Notes: generated by a model from the letters alone, not told the origin. A stretch of 18,438 bases of DNA from an uncultured Eggerthellaceae bacterium (GCA_949450265.1 CASTMW010000018.1:1-18438); one strand, 5' to 3'. Positions 1 to 8,222 are shown, counted from the stretch's first letter. Made by a program: numbers and translations.

Positions 1-18
1 CTTTCCAAACAGCCGGAT

Positions 19-1335
19 ATGCGTACGACCATGGAACTGGGTGCGGTGCTGCCGCGCACGGCTGAGGTGCACGATGGGCATCTGTTCATCGGCGGCGTTG
101 ATATGGTGGAGCTGGCGCGCGAACAGGGCACCGCGCTCTACGTATTCGACGAGGCCGACGTACGCGAGCGCATGCGCGAGTACCGCGAAGCGTTCGCCAG
201 CCGCTATCCGAACAGCGACATCATCTACGCCAGCAAGGCGTTCATCAACAAGGCCATGGTGCGCATCGTGAATGAAGAGGGCTTGTGCCTGGATGTTTCG
301 GGCGGTGGCGAACTGGCACGCGCGCTGGCGGCAGATTTCCCGGCCGACCGTGTGTTCGTGCATGGCAACAACAAAACGCCGATGGAGCTGGAAGAGGCCA
401 TGCGTGCGGGTGTGGGTCGCATCGTGGTGGATAGCCGTATCGAACTGGCGCGCGTCAGTCAGATTGCGGAGCGGCTGGGCATCACGCAGGATATCTATAT
501 GCGCATCACGCCGGGTGTGGAAGCCGACACGCACGAGTACATCAAGACCGGGTGTGAAGATTCCAAGTTCGGCTTCACCATGCTGGACGATTTCGCGTAC
601 CGTTGCGTGGGCACGGCGCTTGAGACCCCGCATGTGCGTCTGGTGGGGCTACATTGTCATATCGGCAGCCAGATATTCGCGCTGCATCCGTTCAGCGAGG
701 CCGCCGATGTCATGATCGATTTCATGGCGCGCATTCGCGACGGCTATGGTCACACCATCACCGAGCTCGATCTGGGCGGTGGGTTGGGCATCGCATATGC
801 CGCTGACGACGAGCCGCCCACCATTGCGGCCTTCGCCGAGATGACCTGCGACGCAGTGCGCGAGGCGTGCGCGCGACACGACCTGCCCCTGCCGCGCTTG
901 CTGGTGGAACCGGGCCGCAGCTTGGTGGCCAATGCGGGCGTTACTCTGTACACGGTGGGCATTTTGAAGACGCTCCCAGGTATCCGCAAGTACGTGGCGG
1001 TGGACGGCGGCATGTCCGACAACATCCGCACGGCGCTCTATCACGCCGATTACGAGCCGACCATCGCCAACAAGGCCGACCAGCCTCGCAGTGAGATCGT
1101 CACGCTGTGCGGCAAGCATTGCGAAAGCGGGGATGCGGTGGTCATCGACATGCCCATGCAGCCCGCCGACCTGGGCGATATCGTGTGCGTGTTCGGCACG
1201 GGCGCGTACTGCTACACCATGGCCAGCAACTACAACGGCCAGCCGCGACCAGGCGTGGTGTTCGTGCGCGACGGGCAGGCCCGCGTGACCACGCGCCGCG
1301 AGACCTACGAGGATCTGTACGCGCAAGATGTATGA
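19..1335 (+). CDS. lysA: Diaminopimelate decarboxylase LysA
   Basis: PLP-dependent fold-III decarboxylase that converts meso-diaminopimelate to L-lysine in the cytoplasm, the last step of lysine synthesis. Visible motifs are YASKAF with the PLP lysine at K73, HCHIGSQ at 212-218, the glycine-rich phosphate loop GGGLGIAY at 253-260, EPGRSL at 297-302, the catalytic cysteine in CESGD at 368-372, and GAYCYTMASNYNG at 395-407. At 438 residues it is normal for LysA. The frame stays open to the window edge, and neither ATG 19 nor ATG 31 has a clear Shine-Dalgarno sequence, so the true start may be either of these or upstream. The gene is followed by a 317-bp gap, so it probably ends its own transcript, although no T-rich terminator is visible. 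Confidence 0.95.
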   Translation: MRTTMELGAVLPRTAEVHDGHLFIGGVDMVELAREQGTALYVFDEADVRERMREYREAFASRYPNSDIIYASKAFINKAMVRIVNEEGLCLDVSGGGELARALAADFPADRVFVHGNNKTPMELEEAMRAGVGRIVVDSRIELARVSQIAERLGITQDIYMRITPGVEADTHEYIKTGCEDSKFGFTMLDDFAYRCVGTALETPHVRLVGLHCHIGSQIFALHPFSEAADVMIDFMARIRDGYGHTITELDLGGGLGIAYAADDEPPTIAAFAEMTCDAVREACARHDLPLPRLLVEPGRSLVANAGVTLYTVGILKTLPGIRKYVAVDGGMSDNIRTALYHADYEPTIANKADQPRSEIVTLCGKHCESGDAVVIDMPMQPADLGDIVCVFGTGAYCYTMASNYNGQPRPGVVFVRDGQARVTTRRETYEDLYAQDV

Positions 1336-1439
1336 TCGCCCAGCTGGGTTGCTGCTAAACCGAGGTGTTGCTCAAGTCTTAGGACACGTGGAAATTCGGT
1401 TTTTCACGGTTGAGGTATCATATCCCTTATCAATCGTGT

Positions 1440-1462
1440 CCAAATTGCCGATGCTAATTTGG
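1440..1462. promoter_or_regulatory. Inverted repeat CCAAATT-N9-AATTTGG
   Basis: Perfect 7-bp arms (1440-1446 and 1456-1462) flank a 9-bp spacer. The total of 23 bp suits a dimeric repressor operator or a small hairpin. Its AT-rich arms stand out in GC-rich DNA. The role is inferred; no matching known operator was recognised. Confidence 0.35.
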
Positions 1463-1503
1463 CCAAAACGTCGATGTAGAGAAGAAAATCGACCAACGTA
1501 CAC

Positions 1504-1596
1504 TGTGTGCCACATCCTGCAGACGATCGTGCATTCTGCGCCACTCTCTGCAGCAAAACATCCATTGTGCGCCACCACGTGCGGCTTTCCATGCGC
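1504..1596. repeat. Three direct repeats at exact 31-bp spacing
   Basis: The ten-base core t(g/c)tg(t/c)gccac occurs at 1504-1513, 1535-1544 and 1566-1575, exactly 31 bp apart each time. The first two copies also share ctgcag a few bases downstream. Thirty-one bp is close to three helical turns, so the copies would lie on one face of the DNA. Confidence 0.45.
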
Positions 1597-1638
1597 TCCA
1601 TGTCCTGTCGCTTCGGGCGCTTCTGCTGCCGCTATCGC

Positions 1639-1644
1639 TATAAT
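1639..1644 (+). promoter_or_regulatory. -10 box TATAAT, likely leaderless start of HAD gene
   Basis: A consensus TATAAT ends 8 bases before the ATG at 1653. Transcription starting about 7 bases after the box would begin at or next to the start codon, and no correctly spaced Shine-Dalgarno sequence exists, so a leaderless mRNA is likely. No good -35 hexamer lies 16-18 bp upstream, which weakens the call. Confidence 0.5.
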
Positions 1645-1652
1645 GGCAGGTC

Positions 1653-2333
1653 ATGGAAACCTGTTCGGACATAGGTGTTATTTTCGACTGCGACGGCACG
1701 CTGCTCGATAGCATGCCCATGTGGCATTCGCTGGACGATCGCATCGCCCAACGCGCGGGCGTGCAGCTCACGCAGGCCGATCGCGACTACTTCACACAGG
1801 CCACGTTGCGCGAATGTGGTGACTACATCCACGATCGTTACGGGTTCGGGGCGTCGGGTGCGGCGGTGGAGCAGATGATCGCTGGCGAGATCATGCACTG
1901 GTACGCTGACGAGCCGGTGATGAAGCCGGGTGCGGCAGACTTTGTGCGCGGCTTGGCCGAGGCAGGGGTGCCCATGGCGGTGGCTTCGTCTACGCCGGCT
2001 GCATTCCTGCGCGAAGGTTTGCAGAATGCGGGGTTGGCGCCATACATGAAGGCCATCGTGTCGGTGGAGGATGTGCGCTCGTCGAAGCGTGAGCCGCTGG
2101 TCTACGACACGGCGCGCGCAGCCCTGGGCACCGACCGAGCGCATACCTGGGGCATCGAAGATGCGGTGTACGCGCTGGATACGCTGCGGCATGCCGGGTA
2201 CCGCACCGCAGGCATCTTCGACAGCACCATCGCAGGCAGTCCTGAGCAGTTGGCGGCCGCCTCCGAGCTGTTCATCGCTTCGTTCGTGGAACTGCCCGCA
2301 GACGAGTTCCTTACTGCAGTAGCCTGTTCATGA
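1653..2333 (+). CDS. HAD-superfamily phosphatase (beta-phosphoglucomutase-like)
   Basis: Cytoplasmic haloacid dehalogenase-type hydrolase of 226 residues, a typical size for the phosphoglycolate phosphatase/beta-phosphoglucomutase branch. Motif I is FDCDGTLLDS at 11-20 with nucleophile D12 and acid/base D14. Motif II is VASSTP around 110-115, the motif III lysine is probably K145 in SSKREPLVY, and motif IV is GIEDAVYAL with E169 and D170. The helical cap lies between about 18 and 90. The substrate cannot be told from sequence; small phosphosugars or phosphoglycolate are usual for relatives. The ATG at 1653 places motif I at the expected distance from the N-terminus. The stop overlaps the ATG of a short repeat-encoding frame, and the next gene begins 126 bp later on the same strand, so co-transcription is likely. 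Confidence 0.88.
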   Translation: METCSDIGVIFDCDGTLLDSMPMWHSLDDRIAQRAGVQLTQADRDYFTQATLRECGDYIHDRYGFGASGAAVEQMIAGEIMHWYADEPVMKPGAADFVRGLAEAGVPMAVASSTPAAFLREGLQNAGLAPYMKAIVSVEDVRSSKREPLVYDTARAALGTDRAHTWGIEDAVYALDTLRHAGYRTAGIFDSTIAGSPEQLAAASELFIASFVELPADEFLTAVACS

Positions 2334-2345
2334 CGAAGCGAATCG

Positions 2346-2399
2346 CACACGGTGGTTTGAAGTCACACGGTGGGTTGAAGGTACACGGTGGATCGAAGG
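2346..2399. repeat. Tandem repeat, 18-bp unit x3
   Basis: Three contiguous 18-bp units, cacacggtggtttgaagt, cacacggtgggttgaagg and tacacggtggatcgaagg, lie between the HAD gene and the membrane protein gene. They fall in a 48-codon frame (2330-2476) that starts with an ATG overlapping the HAD stop and would encode a hexapeptide repeat HGG(L/S)K(S/V). That frame runs past the start of the next gene. It may be a translationally coupled leader or chance; coding is not supported beyond the frame itself. Confidence 0.75.
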
Positions 2400-2459
2400 T
2401 GCGCGGCCGGTCGGCGGCGCAAGAGGATGGGCCCTTTGCGGCCCTTGCAAGGAGCATGC

Positions 2460-3767
2460 ATGACGAAGCACGATGACAACCGCCACCCGCACAAGGGGCA
2501 AACGCTTTCTACTGGCGATGATTTTGGCGCAGAATTGCGGGGCATCCGCGAGGATATTCGCGAAGCATACGACGGCAGTTGGTGGCGACGCATGGTCGGC
2601 GCGCCGGTGGATAGCAAGAAGCTGCCCATCGCCATGAAGGTGTTCGGCGTGCTGTGCGTTTTGGGTGCATTGTATGGCATGGGCAATCTGGTATGGGATC
2701 TGGTAGATATCATCCAGGCATTTCAGTCGGGGCGCATGGACCAGATGGGGCTTTCCAGTATCGTGGTCACATTCGTGTTCATGGCCGACCTGATCTTGGT
2801 GGCACTTGGGTTCTTGGCGTTCGGTGTGGGTATCCTACGCAATCGGCGTCGGTTCGCAGCATTGGTGATCTATGCGCTCTATATAACACTGCTGGTGGGC
2901 GCCAGTTGTTCGCTGATGCTCTATGGTGTCAGCGCGTATTTGATCCTGTATGGGATCGCAGCAGCTATCTTAGTGGCATTCCAGGTCTATCTTGATCCGG
3001 GCCTGCGCGACGAGCGCCGCCTTCAACGCAAGCTGCATGAGAGCGAGCTGCGCCAGGAGCAAGAGGATGGCACCCTTGGGCGCGACGTGTCCGGCAAAGG
3101 TTACATCGATCTGAACTTCTTCAATCTGTTCTGGATCTTCTTTGTGGTATGTATGCTGGGCGATGGCATGGAAACGCTGTACCATTACTTCGTGGTGGTG
3201 CCCGGCGAATGGCAGGACCGCGCAGGGCTACTGTTCGGGCCGTTCAGCCCCATCTACGGCATCGGCGCTGTGCTGATGACACTGTTATTGAACCGTCTGT
3301 ACAAGCGTAATATCCTTATCATCTTCCTATGCTCGGCGGTTATCGGCGGCGCGTTCGAATACTTTGTTAGCTGGTGGATGCAGTACACATTCGGCGCGGT
3401 AGCCTGGGATTACACGGGCCAGTTCCTGTCCATCGGCGGACGCACGTGTGGGCTTGCCATGGCGGCGTGGGGTGCGCTGGGCGTCATCTGGATCAAGCTG
3501 TTGTTGCCGCTACTGCTGCGCATCGTGAACCTGATCCCGTGGAACTGGCGCTATGCGGTCACCACCATGGCTGCGGCGTTCATGCTGGTTGATGCCATCA
3601 TGACGTTGGAGGCGCTCGATTGCTGGTACGAGCGGCTGTCAGGCGACCCAGTGGTCACACCCATTCAGCATTTCTATGCCGAGTATTTCGACAACACATT
3701 CATGGAAGACCGCTTCCAGTCTATGACGATCCATCCCGACAACGCGGTGCGCCACGGCGCGGCATAA
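2460..3767 (+). CDS. CmpB-type (PF06541) multi-pass membrane protein
   Basis: Integral membrane protein of 435 residues. About 57 soluble N-terminal residues are followed by hydrophobic segments near 58-84, 99-126, 132-156 and 158-177, then a charged loop at 178-217 and a second membrane block near 220-385. The second block carries the family signature: GPFSPIYGIGA at 260-270, FEYFVSWW at 299-306 and WDYTGQFLSIGGR around 316-328. This matches the family labelled putative ABC-transporter type IV (CmpB, DUF1113), whose biochemical function is not established. No ATPase partner is adjacent. The start is ATG 2460 with AAGGAG at 2449-2454 and a 5-base spacer; an upstream GTG at 2388 lacks such a site and adds a non-hydrophobic Arg-rich stretch. 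It is probably cotranscribed with the HAD gene. Confidence 0.8.
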   Translation: MTKHDDNRHPHKGQTLSTGDDFGAELRGIREDIREAYDGSWWRRMVGAPVDSKKLPIAMKVFGVLCVLGALYGMGNLVWDLVDIIQAFQSGRMDQMGLSSIVVTFVFMADLILVALGFLAFGVGILRNRRRFAALVIYALYITLLVGASCSLMLYGVSAYLILYGIAAAILVAFQVYLDPGLRDERRLQRKLHESELRQEQEDGTLGRDVSGKGYIDLNFFNLFWIFFVVCMLGDGMETLYHYFVVVPGEWQDRAGLLFGPFSPIYGIGAVLMTLLLNRLYKRNILIIFLCSAVIGGAFEYFVSWWMQYTFGAVAWDYTGQFLSIGGRTCGLAMAAWGALGVIWIKLLLPLLLRIVNLIPWNWRYAVTTMAAAFMLVDAIMTLEALDCWYERLSGDPVVTPIQHFYAEYFDNTFMEDRFQSMTIHPDNAVRHGAA

Positions 3768-3800
3768 CGGCGGTGCTGGTGCGATAGATCTGCGGCACTA

Positions 3801-3825
3801 CTCGCCGCTCCATGGGAGCGGCGAG
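3801..3825. terminator. GC-rich hairpin between convergent genes
   Basis: Perfect 11-bp arms, ctcgccgctcc (3801-3811) and ggagcggcgag (3815-3825), enclose a 3-base loop. It sits 33 bases after the CmpB-type gene stop and before the convergent end of accDA. There is no T tract on either side, so it may act as a bidirectional or Rho-assisted terminator or as a transcript-end stabiliser. Confidence 0.5.
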
Positions 3826-3905
3826 CCAAGCGGTCGCGTTCGAGCAATGAGAGCGCACGCCTGCTCAGCGGTGGCGGAGGGTGCACTGGCCACACTGTCC
3901 ATCGG

Positions 3906-3929
3906 GCGCGCTCATGCGCGTCAGCGCGC
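3906..3929 (-). terminator. Small hairpin at the end of accDA
   Basis: Arms gcgcgct (3906-3912) and agcgcgc (3923-3929) enclose a 10-base loop. The inner end touches the accDA stop codon at 3929-3931. It lacks a T tract and is short, so the terminator role is tentative. Confidence 0.25.
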
Positions 3930-6394
3930 TAGAAGCTGCGGAAGCGGTTGTAGCGCTGGTTGCGCAGCTCGTCAGGCGTCTTCTCGGCCAGCTCGTCGAG
4001 AGCGGTGGTCACATACAGCCACACGGCCGCCGCGGCCTGATCGGGATTCTCATGCGCGGGCGCGGCGCCTTCGGGTACTACGTCCTCGATGATGCCCAGC
4101 TCCAGCGCGTCAGCAGCGGCCAGCTTCATCACCTCGGCCGCTTCGGGTGCGCGGCTGCCGTCCTTCCATAGGATGCTGGCGAAACCCTCGGGCGAGAGTA
4201 CACTGTACACCGCATGTTCCTGCATGGCCACGCGGTTCGCCACGGCCAGCGCCAGTGCGCCACCGCTGCCACCTTCACCCAGCACCACCGTGACCACCGG
4301 CACTGTCAGGGCGGACATGAGCGCCAGGCTCTCGGCGATTGCGTTGCCGATCCCGCGCTCTTCCGCTTCGCGACCGCAGAACGCGCCCTGCGTATCCACT
4401 AGGCACACGATGGGACGGCCGAACTTCTCGGCCTGCATCATGAGCCGTTGCGCCTTGCGATAGCCTTCGGGCTGCGGGCAGCCGAAGTTGCGCGCCACGC
4501 GCTGCTTCAGGTCGGCGCCCTTCTCTTGCGCCACGATGGTCACCGGGCGGCCGTCGATGCGCCCGATGCCACCCACAATGGCGCCGTCATCGCCGAACAT
4601 CCGGTCGCCGTGCAGTTCCATGAACCCGTCCACCAGGCTGTCGATGTAGAACAGGGCTGTGGGACGCTTGGCGTTGCGTGCCAGCTGCACGCTCTCCCAT
4701 GCGTGGTTGATCGGCTCGTCCTTGCTGCCGGGAAGCGGTATCTGGATGCTGCTGGTGGCGGGGCGCACGCGCGGCGCATCCGCCACGCCCTTGCTGCGCA
4801 GGGCCCACCACATGCCCGCACGCGACGTCTGCTCACTGACCGCGGTGCCCACCAGGTCGGCCAGGCCGCCCAGCCCATCCATCAACGTGCGCAGAGCTCC
4901 GGGAGCCTCGTCGGCGGGAAGGGCGTCGTTGCCGGTCAGATCGGTGCCCAGTTGCATGTCATCCGGGCGCTCGGCATGCGCTTCGGTGCCGTCATCGGAT
5001 GCGCTGCTAGCGTCGGCGTCGGCTCCAGTATCGGCCTCAGCCCCAGCACCCGCGTTCGCCGCGGAAGGCGTCGAGCATGCTGCCTTCGCCGTCGCATCCG
5101 CCGCTTCGTATCCGTGCAGGCTCAGGACCTCTCCCAGCGTGTCGCGCAGCCGCTCGCGTTCCACGATGGCATCGATCAATCCGTGCTCCAGCGCGAACTC
5201 GGCGCTCTGGAAATCCTCGGGGAGCGTCTGGCGGATGGTGTCTTGGATCACGCGGCGCCCGGCGAAGCCCAGCATCGCCTGCGGCTCGGCTAGGATCACA
5301 TCGCCCAGCGTGGCGAACGAGGCGCTCACACCGCCGGTGGTGGGGTCGGTGATGACCGATACGAACAGCAGTCCCGCGCGCCCGTGCGCTTCCACGGCCG
5401 CCGACACCTTCGCCATCTGCATGAGCGACACCAGTCCCTCCTGCATGCGTGCGCCGCCCGATGCGCAGAAGATCACCACGGGCAGCTTGTCGGCTGTGGC
5501 GCGTTCTATCAAGCGCGTCAGCTTCTCGCCCACCACATGGCCCATGCTGCCCATCATGAAGGCAGTCTCCATGATGCCCACAGCCACCGGGATGCCTTGG
5601 ATGCGCCCGATGCCCGTGCGTACGCCCTCTTCAAGGCCGCTGCGCTCCTTCGCGCGGTCGATGATGCGGTCGAAGTCGGGGAAGCTCAGCGGATCGATCT
5701 CGGGCAGGTTGGCATCCATCTCGTGGAAGCTGCCCGCATCCAGCGTTATGGCGATGCGCTCATCCGAGCCGATGCGGTACAGCCGCCTGCAGCTGGGGCA
5801 TTTCCAGGCGTTGTCGCGCACCTGCGCGTAGTCGTGTGTCAGGCCGCAATGCGCGCAGCGACGCCACTCGGCGGGCTGACCAGGTTCTGCGGGCGTGGCC
5901 GCGTCCCAGGTGAGCAGCGTGCGGTCGATGCCGCTGGGCGTCAGCAGCAGAATGCCCCGCCGCGCGGCTTCTTGGCGCAGCAGCTCGCTGGGCGGTTGCT
6001 TCTGTGCCCATAGCATGGTGCGTGCGGCCACGGACGCAGCCGCTTCCAGCACCGCGTATTCATTGGTGAACAGGCGCTCGTCGAACTTCGGGCCCAGCGA
6101 GGCAACCTGCGTCGTGCTACCGAAGCTGAACGCGCGCAGCTTGTCGTCGGTACCGGTGGTGTACAAGGGCTTCACGCCGAAGTTGTCGGCCGCGCGCACC
6201 GCATTCTTCAGTGGCGTGCCGAAGCCCGTCACCAGCACCGAGCCGGGTCGCTTCTGGCTTAGCTGGTCAAGCAGGTACACCACGCCCGGTGCCGCATCGT
6301 CAGCCTCGGCGGGCGGTTCGTGCACGGGCGCCGTGCCCGTGGGGTGGTCGACCGTTCCCAGGTCGGTGTACTTGTAATAGCGCTCGGGATCCAT
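3929..6394 (-). CDS. accDA: Fused acetyl-CoA carboxylase carboxyltransferase, AccD-AccA, with N-terminal extra domain
   Basis: Carboxyltransferase that moves the carboxyl group from carboxybiotin-BCCP to acetyl-CoA, giving malonyl-CoA, the committed step of fatty-acid synthesis. It has 821 residues. Residues 1-40 are a polar leader. Residues 51-157 form an extra domain whose pattern resembles the biotin-carboxylase N-terminal domain. The AccD half begins with a zinc ribbon (C180, C183, C199, C202), then SGGARMQEG at 312-320 and TTGGVSASFA at 352-361. An Ala/Asp/Glu-rich linker covers about 431-479. The AccA half has NFGCPQPEGYRKAQRLM at 636-652, GEGGSGGAL at 706-714 and SPEGFASILWK at 734-744. 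The start is ATG 6394, with GGAAGAGGA 9 bases upstream. A TTG at 6403 overlapping the fabZ stop is possible but has no spaced ribosome site. AccB and AccC are not in the window. Confidence 0.93.
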   Translation of the reverse strand: MDPERYYKYTDLGTVDHPTGTAPVHEPPAEADDAAPGVVYLLDQLSQKRPGSVLVTGFGTPLKNAVRAADNFGVKPLYTTGTDDKLRAFSFGSTTQVASLGPKFDERLFTNEYAVLEAAASVAARTMLWAQKQPPSELLRQEAARRGILLLTPSGIDRTLLTWDAATPAEPGQPAEWRRCAHCGLTHDYAQVRDNAWKCPSCRRLYRIGSDERIAITLDAGSFHEMDANLPEIDPLSFPDFDRIIDRAKERSGLEEGVRTGIGRIQGIPVAVGIMETAFMMGSMGHVVGEKLTRLIERATADKLPVVIFCASGGARMQEGLVSLMQMAKVSAAVEAHGRAGLLFVSVITDPTTGGVSASFATLGDVILAEPQAMLGFAGRRVIQDTIRQTLPEDFQSAEFALEHGLIDAIVERERLRDTLGEVLSLHGYEAADATAKAACSTPSAANAGAGAEADTGADADASSASDDGTEAHAERPDDMQLGTDLTGNDALPADEAPGALRTLMDGLGGLADLVGTAVSEQTSRAGMWWALRSKGVADAPRVRPATSSIQIPLPGSKDEPINHAWESVQLARNAKRPTALFYIDSLVDGFMELHGDRMFGDDGAIVGGIGRIDGRPVTIVAQEKGADLKQRVARNFGCPQPEGYRKAQRLMMQAEKFGRPIVCLVDTQGAFCGREAEERGIGNAIAESLALMSALTVPVVTVVLGEGGSGGALALAVANRVAMQEHAVYSVLSPEGFASILWKDGSRAPEAAEVMKLAAADALELGIIEDVVPEGAAPAHENPDQAAAAVWLYVTTALDELAEKTPDELRNQRYNRFRSF

Positions 6395-6399
6395 GTGTC

Positions 6400-6855
6400 T
6401 CAATCCTCTTCCGCAGGCGCGAAGAAATAGCGCTGCACCGCTTCGGCCGCCAGCTTCTCGCCCTTGTATGCCCGCACCTCAGCCTTGCAGAACTTGCTGT
6501 TGGCCTGCACGATGGTCGCTTCCAAGGTGATGGTGTCGCCCGGTAGCACCGTTTCGCGGAACCGCGCCTTGTCGATGCCAGCCAGATATCCCAGGCTGAC
6601 GGTTTTGTCCTGGGCGGCCATCAGGCAGCAGCACGCCGCTTGCGCCAGCGCTTCCATGACCAGCACGCCGGGGAACACCGGATGCCCTGGGAAATGCCCT
6701 TGGAAGAGCGGCAGGTCTGGTCGTATGTCTAGTTCTGCCACGATATGCTCGCCAGGTTCGCACGCCACGATGCGGTCAACCCACAGGAACGGGTCACGGT
6801 GCGGCAGCAACTGCATGACGCCTTCGCAGGCGCAGGGGAAATCAACGTTCGCCAT
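6400..6855 (-). CDS. fabZ: 3-hydroxyacyl-ACP dehydratase FabZ
   Basis: Hot-dog fold dehydratase that removes water from (3R)-hydroxyacyl-ACP to give trans-2-enoyl-ACP. It has 151 residues, the usual FabZ length. LPHRDPFLWVDR at 17-28 and GHFPGHPVFPGVLVMEALAQ at 53-72 carry the catalytic H54 and E68. The start is ATG 6855, five bases after AAGGAG (6866-6861), which lies inside the end of fabF. An ATG at 6858 and a GTG at 6861 are in frame but too close to that site. fabF ends two bases before this start and accDA begins five bases after its stop, so translation is probably coupled. Confidence 0.95.
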   Translation of the reverse strand: MANVDFPCACEGVMQLLPHRDPFLWVDRIVACEPGEHIVAELDIRPDLPLFQGHFPGHPVFPGVLVMEALAQAACCCLMAAQDKTVSLGYLAGIDKARFRETVLPGDTITLEATIVQANSKFCKAEVRAYKGEKLAAEAVQRYFFAPAEED

Positions 6856-6857
6856 CA

Positions 6858-8222
6858 TCACTCCTTATAGGGCGCCAGGGCCAGCGTAGTGTTGTGGCCG
6901 CCGAAGCCGATGCTGTTGGACAGTGCCACCTTCTGCGGGTAGTCGCGTCGTGCTTCGGTCAGCACGACCACCGGACATGCCGGATCGGCTTCGTGGAATC
7001 CGGCTGTGGGTGGCACCAGGTCGGCTGCCACCGACTTCGCGCACACGATGGCCTCCACGGCGCCCGCTGCGCCCAGCATGTGGCCGGTGATGCCCTTCGT
7101 GCTGGTCACGGGCGTTTGCGGCGCATCGGTGCCCATCAGCAGCGCCAGCGCGGTGGCTTCGGTGGCGTCGTTCAAGCCGGTGGAGGTGCCGTGCGCGTTC
7201 AGGTGCCCTACGTCCTCGGGCGTGAAGCCGCCGTCGGCCAGCGCTTGGCGCATCGCGCGCGCCACCCCTTCGCCCGAAGGGTCGGGCGCGGTGATGTGAT
7301 GCGCGTCGCCTGTGGCGCCGAAGCCCACCACCTCGGCCAAGATGGTGGCTCCGCGCTCCAGCGCCGCGTCCAGGCTCTCCAGCACCAGCGCGCCCGCACC
7401 TTCGCCCGCCACGAAGCCGGAGCGGTTCGCATCGAACGGTCGGCTGGCCTGCTGGGGGTCGGCCTCGTGCGTCAGCGCGCCCAAGTTGGCGAAGCCTGCG
7501 ATGGATACGTCGCTGATGCTCTCTTCAGAACCGCCGGCCAGCGCTCGATCGGCCAGTCCGAAGCGGATCAACCGGTACGCATCGCCGATGCACTGCGTGC
7601 CCGTGGCGCAGGCCACCACGCAGTTGGTGCATTCGCCCTGTAGCCCATAGCGGATGGCCAGCTCGCCTGCCGCTATGTTGCTGATCATGGTGGGGATGAA
7701 CAGCGGGCTGACGCGTTTGCCGCCCTTCTCGTGCAGCTTTACCGCTTCGGCCTGGAAGATATCCATGCCGCCGATGCCGCTGCCGTAGACAACGGCGAAC
7801 GTGTGCGGGTCGATATCTTCGGCCAGTGCGAACGGCGTGTCATCGCGCTCGTCGCTTTCGCGCACCAGGCCCGCTTGCATCATGGCCTCATCGGCCGCCA
7901 CTACGGCGTACTGCACGAAGCGCTCCCAGCGCCGGGCCTGCTTCTTGGTCATGCGATGCTCGGCGGGGTCGAAGTCGTGGATCAGGCCAGCCACGTTCAC
8001 GTTGACCGATTCTGCCACGTCACCTTCCAGCTTGCTGATGGCCGTCTTGCCCGCAACGGCCGCATCGAAGAGCGCGTCGGCCCCCATGCCCGCCGGGGAA
8101 ATGGCTCCCATGCCGGTTATCACCACGCGCCGCGGAATCACCGCGCCCGCATTCGTATTCGCGCACGCATCCATGGGTGCCGCCGCTTCCGCCGCCGTCT
8201 TCGTCGCCTCTGCTATGCTCAC
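6858..8222 (-). CDS. fabF: Beta-ketoacyl-ACP synthase II FabF
   Basis: Thiolase-fold condensing enzyme that elongates acyl-ACP with malonyl-ACP. The Cys-His-His triad is C205 in VACATGTQC, H344 in NAHGTSTG and H381 in KGITGHMLGAAG; GFGGHN at 439-444 is the C-terminal loop. At 454 residues it is about 40 longer than typical FabF because of an Ala-rich N-terminal leader of about 28 residues before RRVVITGMG. The start is a GTG at 8222 whose last two bases form the fabG stop (GTGA overlap), with a G-run 8 bases upstream. A start at ATG residue 17 would shorten the leader but has no ribosome site. Confidence 0.95.
   Translation of the reverse strand: MSIAEATKTAAEAAAPMDACANTNAGAVIPRRVVITGMGAISPAGMGADALFDAAVAGKTAISKLEGDVAESVNVNVAGLIHDFDPAEHRMTKKQARRWERFVQYAVVAADEAMMQAGLVRESDERDDTPFALAEDIDPHTFAVVYGSGIGGMDIFQAEAVKLHEKGGKRVSPLFIPTMISNIAAGELAIRYGLQGECTNCVVACATGTQCIGDAYRLIRFGLADRALAGGSEESISDVSIAGFANLGALTHEADPQQASRPFDANRSGFVAGEGAGALVLESLDAALERGATILAEVVGFGATGDAHHITAPDPSGEGVARAMRQALADGGFTPEDVGHLNAHGTSTGLNDATEATALALLMGTDAPQTPVTSTKGITGHMLGAAGAVEAIVCAKSVAADLVPPTAGFHEADPACPVVVLTEARRDYPQKVALSNSIGFGGHNTTLALAPYKE

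Larger units (their letters stand above)
1336..1652. other. 317-bp intergenic region rich in repeats and dyads
   Basis: No convincing gene is present. The stretch is visibly less GC-rich than its flanks. It holds a 7-bp inverted repeat (1440-1462), a second dyad with arms gtcgat/atcgac (1470-1475 and 1488-1493), three direct repeats spaced 31 bp apart (from 1504), and a TATAAT box just before the downstream gene. Short frames across it have no ribosome binding site and no recognisable product. It could be a regulatory region or the remnant of a decayed element. Confidence 0.6.

Noticed and set aside
1372..1711. Small frames in the lysA-HAD gap on both strands
   Set aside because: None has a ribosome site, a recognisable motif or codon use like the neighbouring genes.
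4448..5831. Long plus-strand frames (281 and 390 codons) opposite accDA
   Set aside because: They are antisense to a clearly conserved carboxyltransferase, show Arg/Ser/Ala-rich composition typical of shadow frames in GC-rich DNA, and match no family I recognise.
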